A model generated the notes under the pieces. The model did not search any database and was not told the DNA's origin. It was given only the letters and a program-made list of their open reading frames with translations. A program made the translations under genes and the position numbers. Shown here one piece after another: positions 16,692-23,550 of a stretch of 23,550 nt of DNA. The stretch is taken from assembly GCA_014378085.1 (NCBI GenBank), contig JACMOJ010000081.1, positions 1-23,550 on the forward strand, written 5' to 3'. How positions within the stretch are numbered: position 1 is the first letter of the stretch; each line of letters opens with the position of its first letter. Origin of the DNA: Burkholderiales bacterium. Lineage in GTDB: Bacteria > Pseudomonadota > Gammaproteobacteria > Burkholderiales > Usitatibacteraceae.

Positions 16692-16814
16692 GCGTGTTGT
16701 CAGCGCGCAGTCGCGCGGATGCAGCTTTATCCCGACAAACGTTTAGACGAGATGTGCCACGCCCAAAACAAGAATAATCGCGGCACTTAGGGTGGTCAGC
16801 GCGGCGGCGATCAA
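16398..16814 (-). pseudogene. Four-helix membrane protein gene interrupted by an in-frame TAA
   Basis: Reading from a TTG at 16814 gives MIAAALTTLSAAIILVLGVA then HLV, a clear first membrane helix. A TAA follows at codon 24 (complement 16743-16745). The frame then resumes with TFVGIKLHPRDCALTTR and runs straight into the ATG at 16691 and the rest of the protein. With the stop read through, the product would have 138 residues and four helices. The TTG start overlaps the TGA of the upstream small gene as TTGA, the usual sign of translational coupling, which supports this as the original start. A single substitution, for example in a Tyr TAT or TAC codon, would explain the stop. A sequencing error is also possible. 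Confidence 0.65.
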
Positions 16815-16927
16815 ATCAGTTTGCTAAACGCCGACAAAAACGACAGTGTCACGCCACCGACCAAAACCACCAACATCACCACGAGGCTCGCACCATAGCT
16901 CGTTGCATTGTTTAAGATTGCATTCAT
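16811..16927 (-). CDS. 38-residue single-pass membrane protein
   Basis: A small gene with a good ribosome binding site: GGAG (complement 16934-16937) lies 6 nt before the ATG at 16927. The peptide starts MNAILNNATSYGASL, then has a hydrophobic helix (about residues 13-34, SLVVMLVVLVGGVTLSFLSAF), and ends SKLI. Its TGA overlaps the TTG start of the next minus-strand gene, so the two form a tiny operon diverging from the AraC-type regulator. A longer frame starting at 17050 is less likely because the ribosome binding site marks 16927. I do not recognise the family. The reading frame, ribosome binding site and coupling make a real gene likely. Confidence 0.6.
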   Translation of the reverse strand: MNAILNNATSYGASLVVMLVVLVGGVTLSFLSAFSKLI

Positions 16928-16950
16928 GATTGACTCCAGTTGACATCCCG

Positions 16951-16986
16951 TTGCGCCCGTTTGCGCTCGTTTGCGCTCGTTTGCGC
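16951..16986. repeat. Four tandem 10-bp units (TTGCGCYCGT) in the divergent promoter region
   Basis: TTGCGCCCGT (16951), TTGCGCTCGT (16961), TTGCGCTCGT (16971) and a partial TTGCGC (16981) follow one another exactly. A 10-bp period puts each unit on the same face of the helix. The array ends about 24 bp upstream of the small membrane protein gene, so it overlaps the place where its promoter should lie. It may be an operator or a replication-slippage repeat. Confidence 0.75.
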
Positions 16987-17021
16987 ACCAGAAAAGTATG
17001 GGCGAGCCGTCGCGCGGCAAC

Positions 17022-17072
17022 TTGAACAAAGCTGCCGAGTTGTTGAACAAACTAGCTGACTTGTTGAATAAA
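17022..17072. repeat. Three 21-bp-spaced TTGAAYAAA sites upstream of the AraC-type gene
   Basis: TTGAACAAA at 17022-17030 and 17043-17051 and TTGAATAAA at 17064-17072 are spaced exactly 21 bp apart, two helical turns. The first two 21-bp units also agree over much of the remaining sequence. AraC-family activators often bind direct repeats with this spacing, so autoregulation or control of the divergent genes is plausible. The same period equals seven codons, and a plus-strand frame here reads leucine heptads, which is the competing explanation. Confidence 0.7.
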
Positions 17073-17109
17073 CCGGTTACTCCAGCCGCTTCGGTTATTC
17101 TTTGTATCT

Positions 17110-17883
17110 ATGACAACGGCAGCGCCCAACATTCATCTCTACGTCTGGCCGGAGCGATTCCTGTATCTGGGACCTAGCGCTAGTACCACACCACATCGAA
17201 ACCACGCAGCAACCTGGTTGGTTGCGCATCAGGGTACGCTGCGAGTCACGCTTGGCTCGGGTGTTGTAATTGAAAACGAGGTGATTTACGTTCCCTCTGA
17301 AACGGAGTTTTCGACCAATCAGGCGGCATCGCTAATTGCAGCTTTGTATTGGGAGCCTGAAAGCGCCAGTTTTCAACGGGCGGCAACGCAATTTGACGCG
17401 ACTACCGCGTGTGCGTTTAAGTGTCAACATACCAATCTGCGAGCGCTCGAGGGTCTGTACGGCAGCGACAGCTCGCTGGCGGCAGCGGACAAACTGTTGG
17501 CTGATATTTTTGGGCTCGGCGGGCTCGGTGGCACAAATGCGTCCGCCAGCGACAAACGCATCGAGCAGGCGCTCAGTTTTTTGCGTGACGCACCACACGC
17601 CTATGACAGCATCGAAACACTTGCCGCACGGGTGCATCTGTCGCCATCGCGCTTCGCCCATCTGTTTAAACAGCAGGTCGGTGTGCCGGTCAGGCGTTAT
17701 GTTCTATGGCAAAAAATGCGGCGCGCGCTTGATCTGGCCATGGCCGGGGATTCACTCACCACCGCCGCGCTGTCAGCCGGCTTTGCCGATTCGGCGCACC
17801 TTTCGCGCACGGTGCGCGCCATCATGGGTGTGGCACCCGAATTTTTGTTCCGTCATCGTGAGCGGCTGATCGTACACCAATAA
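17110..17883 (+). CDS. AraC-family transcriptional regulator
   Basis: 257-residue DNA-binding regulator. The N-terminal 100 residues look like a cupin-type sensing domain (HRNHAATWLVAHQGTLRVTL and VIYVPSETEF). The C-terminal domain has the two helix-turn-helix motifs of the family: the first around 168-187 (SIETLAARVHLSPSRFAHLF), the second around 216-237 (TTAALSAGFADSAHLSRTVR), ending with MGVAPEFLFRH where many members have GxxPxxYR. The effector is unknown. The divergent small membrane operon and the phased repeats between them are the most likely targets. No clear ribosome binding site precedes the ATG, and a plus-strand open frame at 16998-17177 overlaps its 5' end. Confidence 0.92.
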   Translation: MTTAAPNIHLYVWPERFLYLGPSASTTPHRNHAATWLVAHQGTLRVTLGSGVVIENEVIYVPSETEFSTNQAASLIAALYWEPESASFQRAATQFDATTACAFKCQHTNLRALEGLYGSDSSLAAADKLLADIFGLGGLGGTNASASDKRIEQALSFLRDAPHAYDSIETLAARVHLSPSRFAHLFKQQVGVPVRRYVLWQKMRRALDLAMAGDSLTTAALSAGFADSAHLSRTVRAIMGVAPEFLFRHRERLIVHQ

Positions 17884-17910
17884 CACCAATTACAAACTTG
17901 CCGAAGGACG

Positions 17911-17942
17911 GGCTGTTTCAGACCAAATAGCCTGAAAATGCC
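17911..17942. terminator. Imperfect hairpin between convergent genes
   Basis: GGCTGTTTCAG (17911-17921) and CTGAAAATGCC (17932-17942) pair with two mismatches over a 10-nt loop, in the gap where the AraC-type gene and the methyltransferase gene converge. There is no good T-tract on either side, so it would be a weak terminator at best. Confidence 0.35.
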
Positions 17943-17957
17943 CACCAGACAATGACT

Positions 17958-19139
17958 TTATGATTCTACGGACACCGCCGTTGGCTCGTCCCGGCGATTA
18001 CTGCCGGCAATGATCTTGTACTCATAGAGGCGACACTCGATCTTGCCGTTGAACAACGGTGTCTTGCGGCTGGTGCTAAGGCGGATACCTTTGGGCAAAT
18101 TGGTGTCGCCCGAGAAAAAATAAGCGCGCCAACCCGCAAATTTTTGTTTGAGTAGGTCACCGAGCTTCGGGTATAGCGCCATCAGCGATTCCGGGTCACC
18201 GATTCGATCACCGTAAGGCGGGTTAGTAATGAGAACTCCTGAATCAGTCGGCGCAGAGATTTCCAAAATATTGGCCTGCTTGAGTTGCACGCAGTCGCCC
18301 AAGCCATTCGCCACCAAGTTTTCTCGCGCAATCTTTAATGCGTCACCATACATATCGGAACCAAAAATTGTCGACAATGCCTTGGGCTTCTCGTTAGCGC
18401 GTGCCTCATCGACCAATCGCTTCCACAACGGTTCATCAAACTCTTTCAGCTTTTGCAGCGCAAATTTTCGCGGGCTGCCACCAGACAGTCCCGGCGCAAT
18501 GTTCAGCGCCATCTCAGCAGCCTCGACCAAAAACGTCCCGCTGCCGCACATCGGATCAAAAAACGTTTCGTCCGGCTGCCATCCAGTGAGCGCGATGATG
18601 CCAGCGGCAAGGTTTTTCTTCAGTGGGGCTTCACCGGTGTGTTCGCGTTTGCCGCGCTTAAATAGCGGCTCTCCGGATAGATCCACATAAAGCGATGCTT
18701 CGGTTTGGTCAAGATGTGCATGGATCCGCACATCCGGCTCTCGCGTCGCCACCGAGGGTCGTTCATTCTTGACTTCGCGAAACTTGTCGCAAATAGCGTC
18801 TTTGATTTTCAGCGTAGTGAAGTCCAAGCTCTTGACGGGAGACTTCTGCGCGGTGATTTCCACTTTGATGGTGCGCGAAACGTCAAACCACGATGGCCAC
18901 GGCAGCAACATCGCCGTGTCGTAGATATCATGCTCTGACTGATACGGGAATTGCGCGACGTGCCACAGGATGCGGGTGGCGATACGCGAATGCAGATTGG
19001 CACGATAAGCAACTTCGACACCGCCTTTAAACGACACGCCGGCGTCGGTGGTCACCGTGTCGGTAGCGCCCAATTGCTGCAACTCGGCGGCAAGTACGCC
19101 CGAGAGTCCCCGCGGGCATTGTGCAAAAAATTTGTTCAC
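17958..19139 (-). CDS. rlmL: THUMP-domain class I rRNA methyltransferase (RlmL/YpsC type)
   Basis: 393 residues. The N-terminal part (MNKFFAQCPRGLSGVLAAEL) and the THUMP RNA-binding domain (about 45-160) lead into a Rossmann methyltransferase domain. The latter has DPMCGSGTFLVEAA at 195-208 as the SAM site and NPPYGDRIG from 306, the signature of N2-guanine methylation. It matches the first half of E. coli RlmKL, which makes m2G2445 in 23S rRNA; the RlmK half is absent here, as in the YpsC-type proteins. The exact target base is inferred. It follows hemJ by 15 bp on the same strand. Confidence 0.9.
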   Translation of the reverse strand: MNKFFAQCPRGLSGVLAAELQQLGATDTVTTDAGVSFKGGVEVAYRANLHSRIATRILWHVAQFPYQSEHDIYDTAMLLPWPSWFDVSRTIKVEITAQKSPVKSLDFTTLKIKDAICDKFREVKNERPSVATREPDVRIHAHLDQTEASLYVDLSGEPLFKRGKREHTGEAPLKKNLAAGIIALTGWQPDETFFDPMCGSGTFLVEAAEMALNIAPGLSGGSPRKFALQKLKEFDEPLWKRLVDEARANEKPKALSTIFGSDMYGDALKIARENLVANGLGDCVQLKQANILEISAPTDSGVLITNPPYGDRIGDPESLMALYPKLGDLLKQKFAGWRAYFFSGDTNLPKGIRLSTSRKTPLFNGKIECRLYEYKIIAGSNRRDEPTAVSVES

Positions 19140-19154
19140 GTCGGCTGCGGCCAG

Positions 19155-19577
19155 TTAGAAGGGTTTAACAATGACGAGGATGACAATACCGATTAGAGCA
19201 GGCAAGGTCGGAATTTCATTCAACCAGCGGTAGAACACATGCCCATGGGTATTGCGGTCATGTTTGAAGTCATTCATCAACTTACCCAAGTAGAAATGCT
19301 GCGCGACCAATACGGCAACCAACGCGAGTTTGGCGTGCATCCAGCCTTGTCCGAAACCGATGCGATAGCCACCCCATAACCATAACCCCAGACCAATGGT
19401 AATGACCATGCACGGCGTCATGATGCCGTAATAGAGCTTGCGCTCCATCACCTTAAAACGTTCGAGCGAAATGGAATCGGTGGCCTGCGCGTGATAGACG
19501 AACAAGCGCGGCATATAAAACAACCCGGCGAACCATGCCACCATAAAAATAATATGAAACGACTTAATCCACAGCAT
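19155..19577 (-). CDS. hemJ: HemJ-type protoporphyrinogen IX oxidase (CopD-like membrane protein)
   Basis: Inner-membrane protein that oxidises protoporphyrinogen IX to protoporphyrin IX in heme synthesis. I start it at the ATG at 19577, two bases after the kdsC stop, which gives 140 residues. A longer frame to 19643 would run into kdsC. MLWIKSFHIIFMVAWFAGLFYMPRLFVYHA is diagnostic, with His8 and the conserved Tyr/Arg. Four hydrophobic helices follow, with GWMHAKLALVAVL and HFYLGKLMNDF, then the conserved FYRWLNEIPTLPALIGIVILVIVKPF end. The position directly after kdsC is unusual; see findings. Confidence 0.93.
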   Translation of the reverse strand: MLWIKSFHIIFMVAWFAGLFYMPRLFVYHAQATDSISLERFKVMERKLYYGIMTPCMVITIGLGLWLWGGYRIGFGQGWMHAKLALVAVLVAQHFYLGKLMNDFKHDRNTHGHVFYRWLNEIPTLPALIGIVILVIVKPF

Positions 19578-19579
19578 AG

Positions 19580-20116
19580 TTAATCCACGTATTTTGCTAG
19601 TGCCGCTTGATAGGTTCCCTGGGTACGCATGATCACTTCGCAAAACTCACGCACCGCCCCTTCACCACCTGCCGCCTTGGTCAGGTAATCGACCCGCGAG
19701 GCGACGTCTTTAGGCGCGTTTGGCACAGCGGCCGAGAACGCACAATTGATGAGAATCGGTAGATCTACAATGTCGTCGCCGATGGAGGCAACCATATCGG
19801 GGGTGAGTTTGAGTTTTTTCAGCAACGCACGATAGGCGATCGCTTTATCGGCAACCCCCATCATCACGTGTTTGATGCCCAAATCTTTGGCGCGTCTGGC
19901 TAACGCCGTTGAAGAACGTCCGGAAACAATCGCCAGCGTCACCCCTGAAGCCGCGAGCATTTTTAGACCGTGGCCATCTAAGGTGTTAAAGACTTTTAGT
20001 TGCTCGCCGTCGGCACCGTAGTACAGGCGACCGTCGGTCAGGACCCCATCTACGTCGAAAATCGCAAGCGAGACACGCTTGATGCTTGTCGCGAGATGGC
20101 GTGAAATCTTTTTCAC
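19580..20116 (-). CDS. kdsC: 3-deoxy-D-manno-octulosonate 8-phosphate phosphatase
   Basis: HAD-superfamily phosphatase that makes free KDO for lipid A core synthesis. 178 residues. The catalytic motif FDVDGVLTDG has the nucleophile D21 and acid/base D23. LDGHGLKMLAASGVTLAIVSGRSS is motif II, K91-region DKAIAYRALLKKL carries the conserved lysine, and SIGDDIVDLPIL is motif III/IV. The start overlaps the stop of kdsD by 4 bp (ATGA), so the two enzymes, successive in part of the KDO pathway, are cotranslated. hemJ starts 2 bp after it. Confidence 0.96.
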   Translation of the reverse strand: MKKISRHLATSIKRVSLAIFDVDGVLTDGRLYYGADGEQLKVFNTLDGHGLKMLAASGVTLAIVSGRSSTALARRAKDLGIKHVMMGVADKAIAYRALLKKLKLTPDMVASIGDDIVDLPILINCAFSAAVPNAPKDVASRVDYLTKAAGGEGAVREFCEVIMRTQGTYQAALAKYVD

Positions 20117-21141
20117 AATACCCCAGCCCGCATCAGGTCGAGCACATGGAGCGCGCCAACGAGTTGGTTGTTCGCATCCACCACCAGCAAGCCAGACGAT
20201 GCAATTTTGTATCGCTGGATCACCTCGGCTGCCTCTGCCGCGAGCTTGTCCGCCGTGATCGTTTTAGGCGAGGTCGTCATTACCTCGCGCACCCGCAACG
20301 TTCGGATGCTGTCGTGGGCTTCTAGCGTCCGCCGCAAGTCGCCATCGCTGAAGACACCCAGCACCTCGTTGGCAGGGCTTACCACCGCGGTCATGCCCAA
20401 TCCCTTCTTCGACATTTCGAGAATCGCATCGGTCAACAGCGCATCCTCGAGCACCTTGGGTACACGCTCGCCGGTCACCATCACGTCTGATACGTGCATC
20501 AGCAACCGCCGGCCAAGCGAGCCGCCCGGATGGTGCATCGCGTACTCTTCCTCGCCGAACCCGCGGGCGTCGAGCAACGCCACCGCGAGCGCATCGCCAA
20601 GCGCCAAGGTCGCGGTGGTACTTGCGGTGGGCGCCAAATTTAATGGGCAGGCCTCTTTGGCGACCGCAGTATCAAGATGCACGGTCGCGGCCTTTGATAG
20701 CGTTGAGTCTGCCCGGCCAGTCATTGCAATGATGGCGGTGCCGCGCCGCTTCAACTGCGGTAGCAACTTGACGATCTCGTCGGACTCGCCGGAGTTCGAA
20801 ATCGCGATCACCACGTCATCCTTGGTAATCATGCCGAGGTCTCCGTGCGAGGCCTCGCCGGGGTGCATAAAAAATGCGGGGGTGCCAGTCGAGGCGAGCG
20901 TCGAGGCAATCTTGCCACCGATGTGTCCGCTTTTGCCCATGCCCGTTACCACCACGCGGCCTTTGTTCTCGGTCACATCGAACAGCAGTTTGTGCGCGGC
21001 AATAAAATTCTGCCCGAGCGGACCGCTCAATTGCTCGGCGAGCGCCCGAACCGCATCCGCCTCGATGTGGAGGGTTTCCCGTGCCAGCGACAGTGTTTTT
21101 TCAGTATCGCCGACGTTGCGTGAAGGTAATATGTGAGTCAT
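20113..21141 (-). CDS. kdsD: Arabinose-5-phosphate isomerase (KpsF/GutQ family)
   Basis: Converts ribulose 5-phosphate to arabinose 5-phosphate, the first step of KDO synthesis for LPS. 342 residues. The N-terminal SIS domain (about 45-180) has GMGKSGHIGGKIASTLASTGTPAFF and MHPGEASHGDLGMI, then ISNSGESDEIVKLLPQLK. The C-terminal half holds two CBS domains (about 215-270 and 285-340), the second ending in GALHVLDLMRAGVL. The ATG at 21141 has no strong ribosome binding site; a TAAAAT lies just upstream on the minus strand as a possible -10. It is divergent from the antiporter across 121 bp. Confidence 0.95.
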   Translation of the reverse strand: MTHILPSRNVGDTEKTLSLARETLHIEADAVRALAEQLSGPLGQNFIAAHKLLFDVTENKGRVVVTGMGKSGHIGGKIASTLASTGTPAFFMHPGEASHGDLGMITKDDVVIAISNSGESDEIVKLLPQLKRRGTAIIAMTGRADSTLSKAATVHLDTAVAKEACPLNLAPTASTTATLALGDALAVALLDARGFGEEEYAMHHPGGSLGRRLLMHVSDVMVTGERVPKVLEDALLTDAILEMSKKGLGMTAVVSPANEVLGVFSDGDLRRTLEAHDSIRTLRVREVMTTSPKTITADKLAAEAAEVIQRYKIASSGLLVVDANNQLVGALHVLDLMRAGVL

Positions 21142-21262
21142 CTCGCTATTTTATGCGTGTTTGGCATCGGCCTCCGCGACGTTAGACGAAACACGCTGCG
21201 CCGACGACCCTACGACCCCAAGCCAGTTTCACTGACCATCAACGCCCTCTTGCCGGCCAGCC

Positions 21263-23236
21263 ATGCATTCGTCCACACTCGCCCTTGTTGTGATGCTTCT
21301 CGCGACAGCAGTCGTGACGGTGGTGCTCTTTCGCAGAATCAACATGCCCGCAATACTGGGCTATCTCATCGTTGGCGTCGCAATCGGCCCACACGCGGCT
21401 GGGCTTGTGCCGGATAGCGAAGGCACGCGCTATTTGGCTGAGTTTGGCGTCGTTTTTCTCATGTTCTCAATTGGCCTTGAGTTTTCGCTCCCCCAGCTAG
21501 TGGCAATGCGAAGGGTGGTATTCGGGTTTGGGTTGCTGCAGGTACTTGTCACCATTTTGGTCGCTGGCGGCTTTGCCTTAATCGCCGGGCAGACGTGGCA
21601 ATCGGCGCTGGTGATCGGCGGTGTCTTGTCGATGTCGTCTACCGCGATCATTTCAAAAGTGCTTGCGGAACAGGCCGCGCTGCACTCGCCGCATGGCAAA
21701 CAAACGATGGGCGTCTTGCTGTTTCAAGATCTCGCCGTGATACCGCTGCTCGTACTAGTTCCCGCACTCGGACTTTCCGGCGAAGAAATGATTACGTCAG
21801 TCGGTTTATCGCTACTGAAAGCCGCTGCCGCGCTGGTACTGATTCTGTTCATCGGCCAGCGGCTAATGCGACCGCTCTTTCACTTGGTCGCGTCACAAAA
21901 ATCGTCAGAACTATTTGTCCTCACGGTATTACTTGTCACACTGGGCTTGGCGCTTGCAACTGAGATGGCGGGTGTCTCATTGGCATTAGGTGCTTTTCTG
22001 GCCGGTATGCTCATCGCCGAGACCGAGTATCGCTACCAAGTTGAAGACGACATAAAGCCTTTTCGCGACGTGCTGCTCGGGCTATTCTTCATCACCATCG
22101 GCATGCTGTTGAATTTTGCCGCGCTGTGGCAAAACCTTGTGTACGTTCTATTGGTCATTGTCGCGTTGCTCTCGATTAAGTTTCTGATCGTCCTGGGACT
22201 TTCATTTGCATTTCGACACGACCGCGCGGTGGCACTGCGTGTCGCCTTGGCGCTGGCGCCTGCAGGCGAGTTTGGTTTTGTATTGCTTTCGGTGGCCGAT
22301 AAATCAAGCGCGCTGCCCGCCAACGTATTGCAGATCGTGTTGGCCGCCTGCATTATTTCGATGTTGTTTTCGCCGTTGCTGTTTAAGTACATGGAGAAAA
22401 TTGTCCTCTACCTCGTCGCCTCAGAGTGGGAGCAGCGAGCGGTACAACTGCAACAACTCGCCGTGCAGTCGATGATGAAAAAGGGGCATGTCATCATCGC
22501 CGGCTACGGCCGTTCCGGTCAGAGTCTGGCGGGGTTTTTGGAGCGCGAGAAAATTTCCATCATCGCGCTGGACGGCGACCCCATCCGCGTCAAGCAAGCC
22601 AGTGCGGCGGGTGAATCTGTCATGTTTGGCGACGCCTCCAAGCGGGAAGTGCTCACGGCCGCCGGTATCACCCGCGCGTCGGCGCTTGTCATCAGCTTTG
22701 CCGATACCCACACCGCAATGCGCATACTCGCGCACGTTCGCATGCTCAAACCCGACTTGCCCGTGATCGTGCGCACTTTCGACGACACCGATGTACAAAA
22801 ATTACGTGATGCCGGGGCAGATGAGATCGTTGCCGAAGTGGTGGAAGGCTCCCTTATGCTTGCCACCCAAACCATGCTGCTGCTGGGTGTACCGCTTAAT
22901 CGAGTCTTGTCGAGACTGCGCACGGTGCGCGGCGAGCGCTACGAACTCATGCGCGGGTTTTTTCCCGGCGCGACTGACGCCGACGATGGTGTGCCCGACC
23001 CCGAGCTGCCGAGGCTACAGTCGGTGATGCTCGATGCAGGTGCGGCAGCCGTCGGCAAATCGATTGCGGAACTCGATGTTGGCCGCGAAGGGGTGTTTTT
23101 ACTTGCGCTGCGTCGCGGCGGCGTGCGGCAAATGGAACCAGATACGCAACTATGCCTAAGCGTCGGTGATGTGTTGATTCTGAATGGCTCTCCGGGAAAT
23201 TTAGCGCGCGCGGAGATTCGAATTCTTCAGGGATAA
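21263..23236 (+). CDS. CPA2-family monovalent cation:proton antiporter (KefB/YbaL-like) with RCK domains
   Basis: 657-residue inner-membrane antiporter. Residues about 1-385 form some 12 helices. They include INMPAILGYLIVGVAIGPHA, SIGLEFSLPQL, SMSSTAIISKVLAEQ, the FQDLAVIPLL transport motif (F154-D156), GAFLAGMLIAETEYRYQVEDDIKPFRDVLLGLFFITIG and ALAPAGEFGFVL. From about 407 an RCK-N domain binds NAD(H) through HVIIAGYGRSGQSLAGFL. An RCK-C domain occupies about 575-657. In Kef proteins these domains gate potassium efflux in response to glutathione adducts. Ligand and ion here are inferred only. The gene is divergent from kdsD, a pairing common in betaproteobacteria, and ends at the terminator at 23321-23348. 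Confidence 0.94.
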   Translation: MHSSTLALVVMLLATAVVTVVLFRRINMPAILGYLIVGVAIGPHAAGLVPDSEGTRYLAEFGVVFLMFSIGLEFSLPQLVAMRRVVFGFGLLQVLVTILVAGGFALIAGQTWQSALVIGGVLSMSSTAIISKVLAEQAALHSPHGKQTMGVLLFQDLAVIPLLVLVPALGLSGEEMITSVGLSLLKAAAALVLILFIGQRLMRPLFHLVASQKSSELFVLTVLLVTLGLALATEMAGVSLALGAFLAGMLIAETEYRYQVEDDIKPFRDVLLGLFFITIGMLLNFAALWQNLVYVLLVIVALLSIKFLIVLGLSFAFRHDRAVALRVALALAPAGEFGFVLLSVADKSSALPANVLQIVLAACIISMLFSPLLFKYMEKIVLYLVASEWEQRAVQLQQLAVQSMMKKGHVIIAGYGRSGQSLAGFLEREKISIIALDGDPIRVKQASAAGESVMFGDASKREVLTAAGITRASALVISFADTHTAMRILAHVRMLKPDLPVIVRTFDDTDVQKLRDAGADEIVAEVVEGSLMLATQTMLLLGVPLNRVLSRLRTVRGERYELMRGFFPGATDADDGVPDPELPRLQSVMLDAGAAAVGKSIAELDVGREGVFLLALRRGGVRQMEPDTQLCLSVGDVLILNGSPGNLARAEIRILQG

Positions 23237-23320
23237 ATTTTTGGGGAAAGTGGCCTATTGGCGGGCAGTTTCAAACACTTTGCCCTGAAGATTCCCGTCG
23301 ATGCTAGTGTCTCAACAAAT

Positions 23321-23348
23321 AAAAAAGCCCGCCGAAGCGGGCTTTTTT
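23321..23348. terminator. Strong bidirectional intrinsic terminator
   Basis: AAAAAAGCCCGC, loop CGAA, GCGGGCTTTTTT: a perfect 12-bp stem with an A-tract on one side and a T-tract on the other. It serves both the antiporter on the plus strand (85 bp after its stop) and the minus-strand pilin-like gene (stop at 23366). This is the clearest terminator in the window. Confidence 0.93.
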
Positions 23349-23365
23349 CGTACGTCACTAAGACA

Positions 23366-23550
23366 TCAGAACCCCAAGCACACGGTGTATGAAGTTGCAT
23401 CCGCAACCGATCCAACTGCGATAGCAGCCGTTGCAGCAGCCGTGGGCGGTGTGGCGTTAACCGCAGTAACCCGGAATGAACCCGTATCCGTACTTCCGTC
23501 GTCAAGTTGCGTATCCAACTGTTTGGCTATCTTACCTAGTACGCCATACG
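23366..23550 (-). CDS. 3' end of a pilin-like (prepilin-type) protein, runs off the window
   Basis: A minus-strand frame, open from the window edge to a TGA at 23366-23368, encodes the last 60 residues of a protein. It reads GKIAKQLDTQLDDGSTDTGS, then an Ala/Thr-rich low-complexity stretch, and ends with SYTVCLGF. Short acidic/polar surface loops and a C-terminal Y-x-V-C-x-x-F are usual at the ends of type IV pilins and type II pseudopilins. The N-terminal signal and prepilin helix lie beyond the window, so the assignment is tentative. The terminator 17 bp downstream supports it as a real gene end. Confidence 0.5.
   Translation of the reverse strand, partial: YGVLGKIAKQLDTQLDDGSTDTGSFRVTAVNATPPTAAATAAIAVGSVADATSYTVCLGF

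Noticed and set aside
20168..21136. 322-codon open frame on the plus strand opposite kdsD
   Set aside because: It lies wholly antisense to a gene with clear SIS and CBS motifs. Its Ser/Ala/Pro-rich translation shows no family features and is explained by the codon bias of the opposite strand.

Overview
The window looks like a chromosomal segment of a betaproteobacterium, probably Burkholderiales, Nitrosomonadales or a relative. The evidence is gene order and protein sequence: leuS-lptE-holA-proA, nadD-rsfS-rlmH-maf-rng, yggS divergent from pilT-pilU, and an antiporter divergent from kdsD-kdsC are blocks I know from that class. The DNA is moderately GC-rich by eye, and TTG or GTG starts are used for rsfS, rng and rlmH. 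I see no phage, transposase, CRISPR array, rRNA or tRNA. Nearly everything is ordinary housekeeping sequence, and the unusual features are local.

Layout. 1-9541 (+): the 3' part of leuS, then lptE, holA, proA, a HIT-like gene, nadD, rsfS, rlmH, maf and rng. These are tightly packed with short overlaps; only the 112 bp before rlmH holds a possible terminator. They serve translation, LPS export, replication, proline and NAD synthesis, ribosome silencing and RNA processing. 9557-14098 (-): yggS-proC-yggT, then after 184 bp a large dynamin-like GTPase. 14142-16378 (+): pilT and pilU, the twitching-motility ATPases. 16398-17883: a divergent locus with an AraC-type regulator on + and, on -, a 38-residue membrane protein followed by a membrane-protein gene broken by an in-frame stop. 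17958-21141 (-): kdsD-kdsC-hemJ and an RlmL-type methyltransferase. 21263-23236 (+): a CPA2/Kef-type antiporter. 23321-23348: a strong bidirectional terminator. 23366-23550 (-): the 3' end of a pilin-like gene that runs off the window.

Most noteworthy. (i) leuS carries a GC-rich palindromic repeat inserted in frame in its editing domain, and a second extra segment about 140 codons downstream, so an essential enzyme appears to have absorbed repeat DNA. (ii) The 182-bp divergent region beside the AraC gene holds two helically phased tandem arrays, four 10-bp units and three 21-bp units, which look like operators. It faces a tiny membrane protein coupled to the broken gene. (iii) RsfS carries a lysine/alanine-rich, histone-H1-like tail of about 110 residues. 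(iv) kdsC is followed by hemJ rather than the usual lptC-lptA-lptB. The best candidate for an undescribed system is the AraC/small-membrane-protein/four-helix-protein locus. Its function is unknown and, as sequenced, one of its genes is interrupted.
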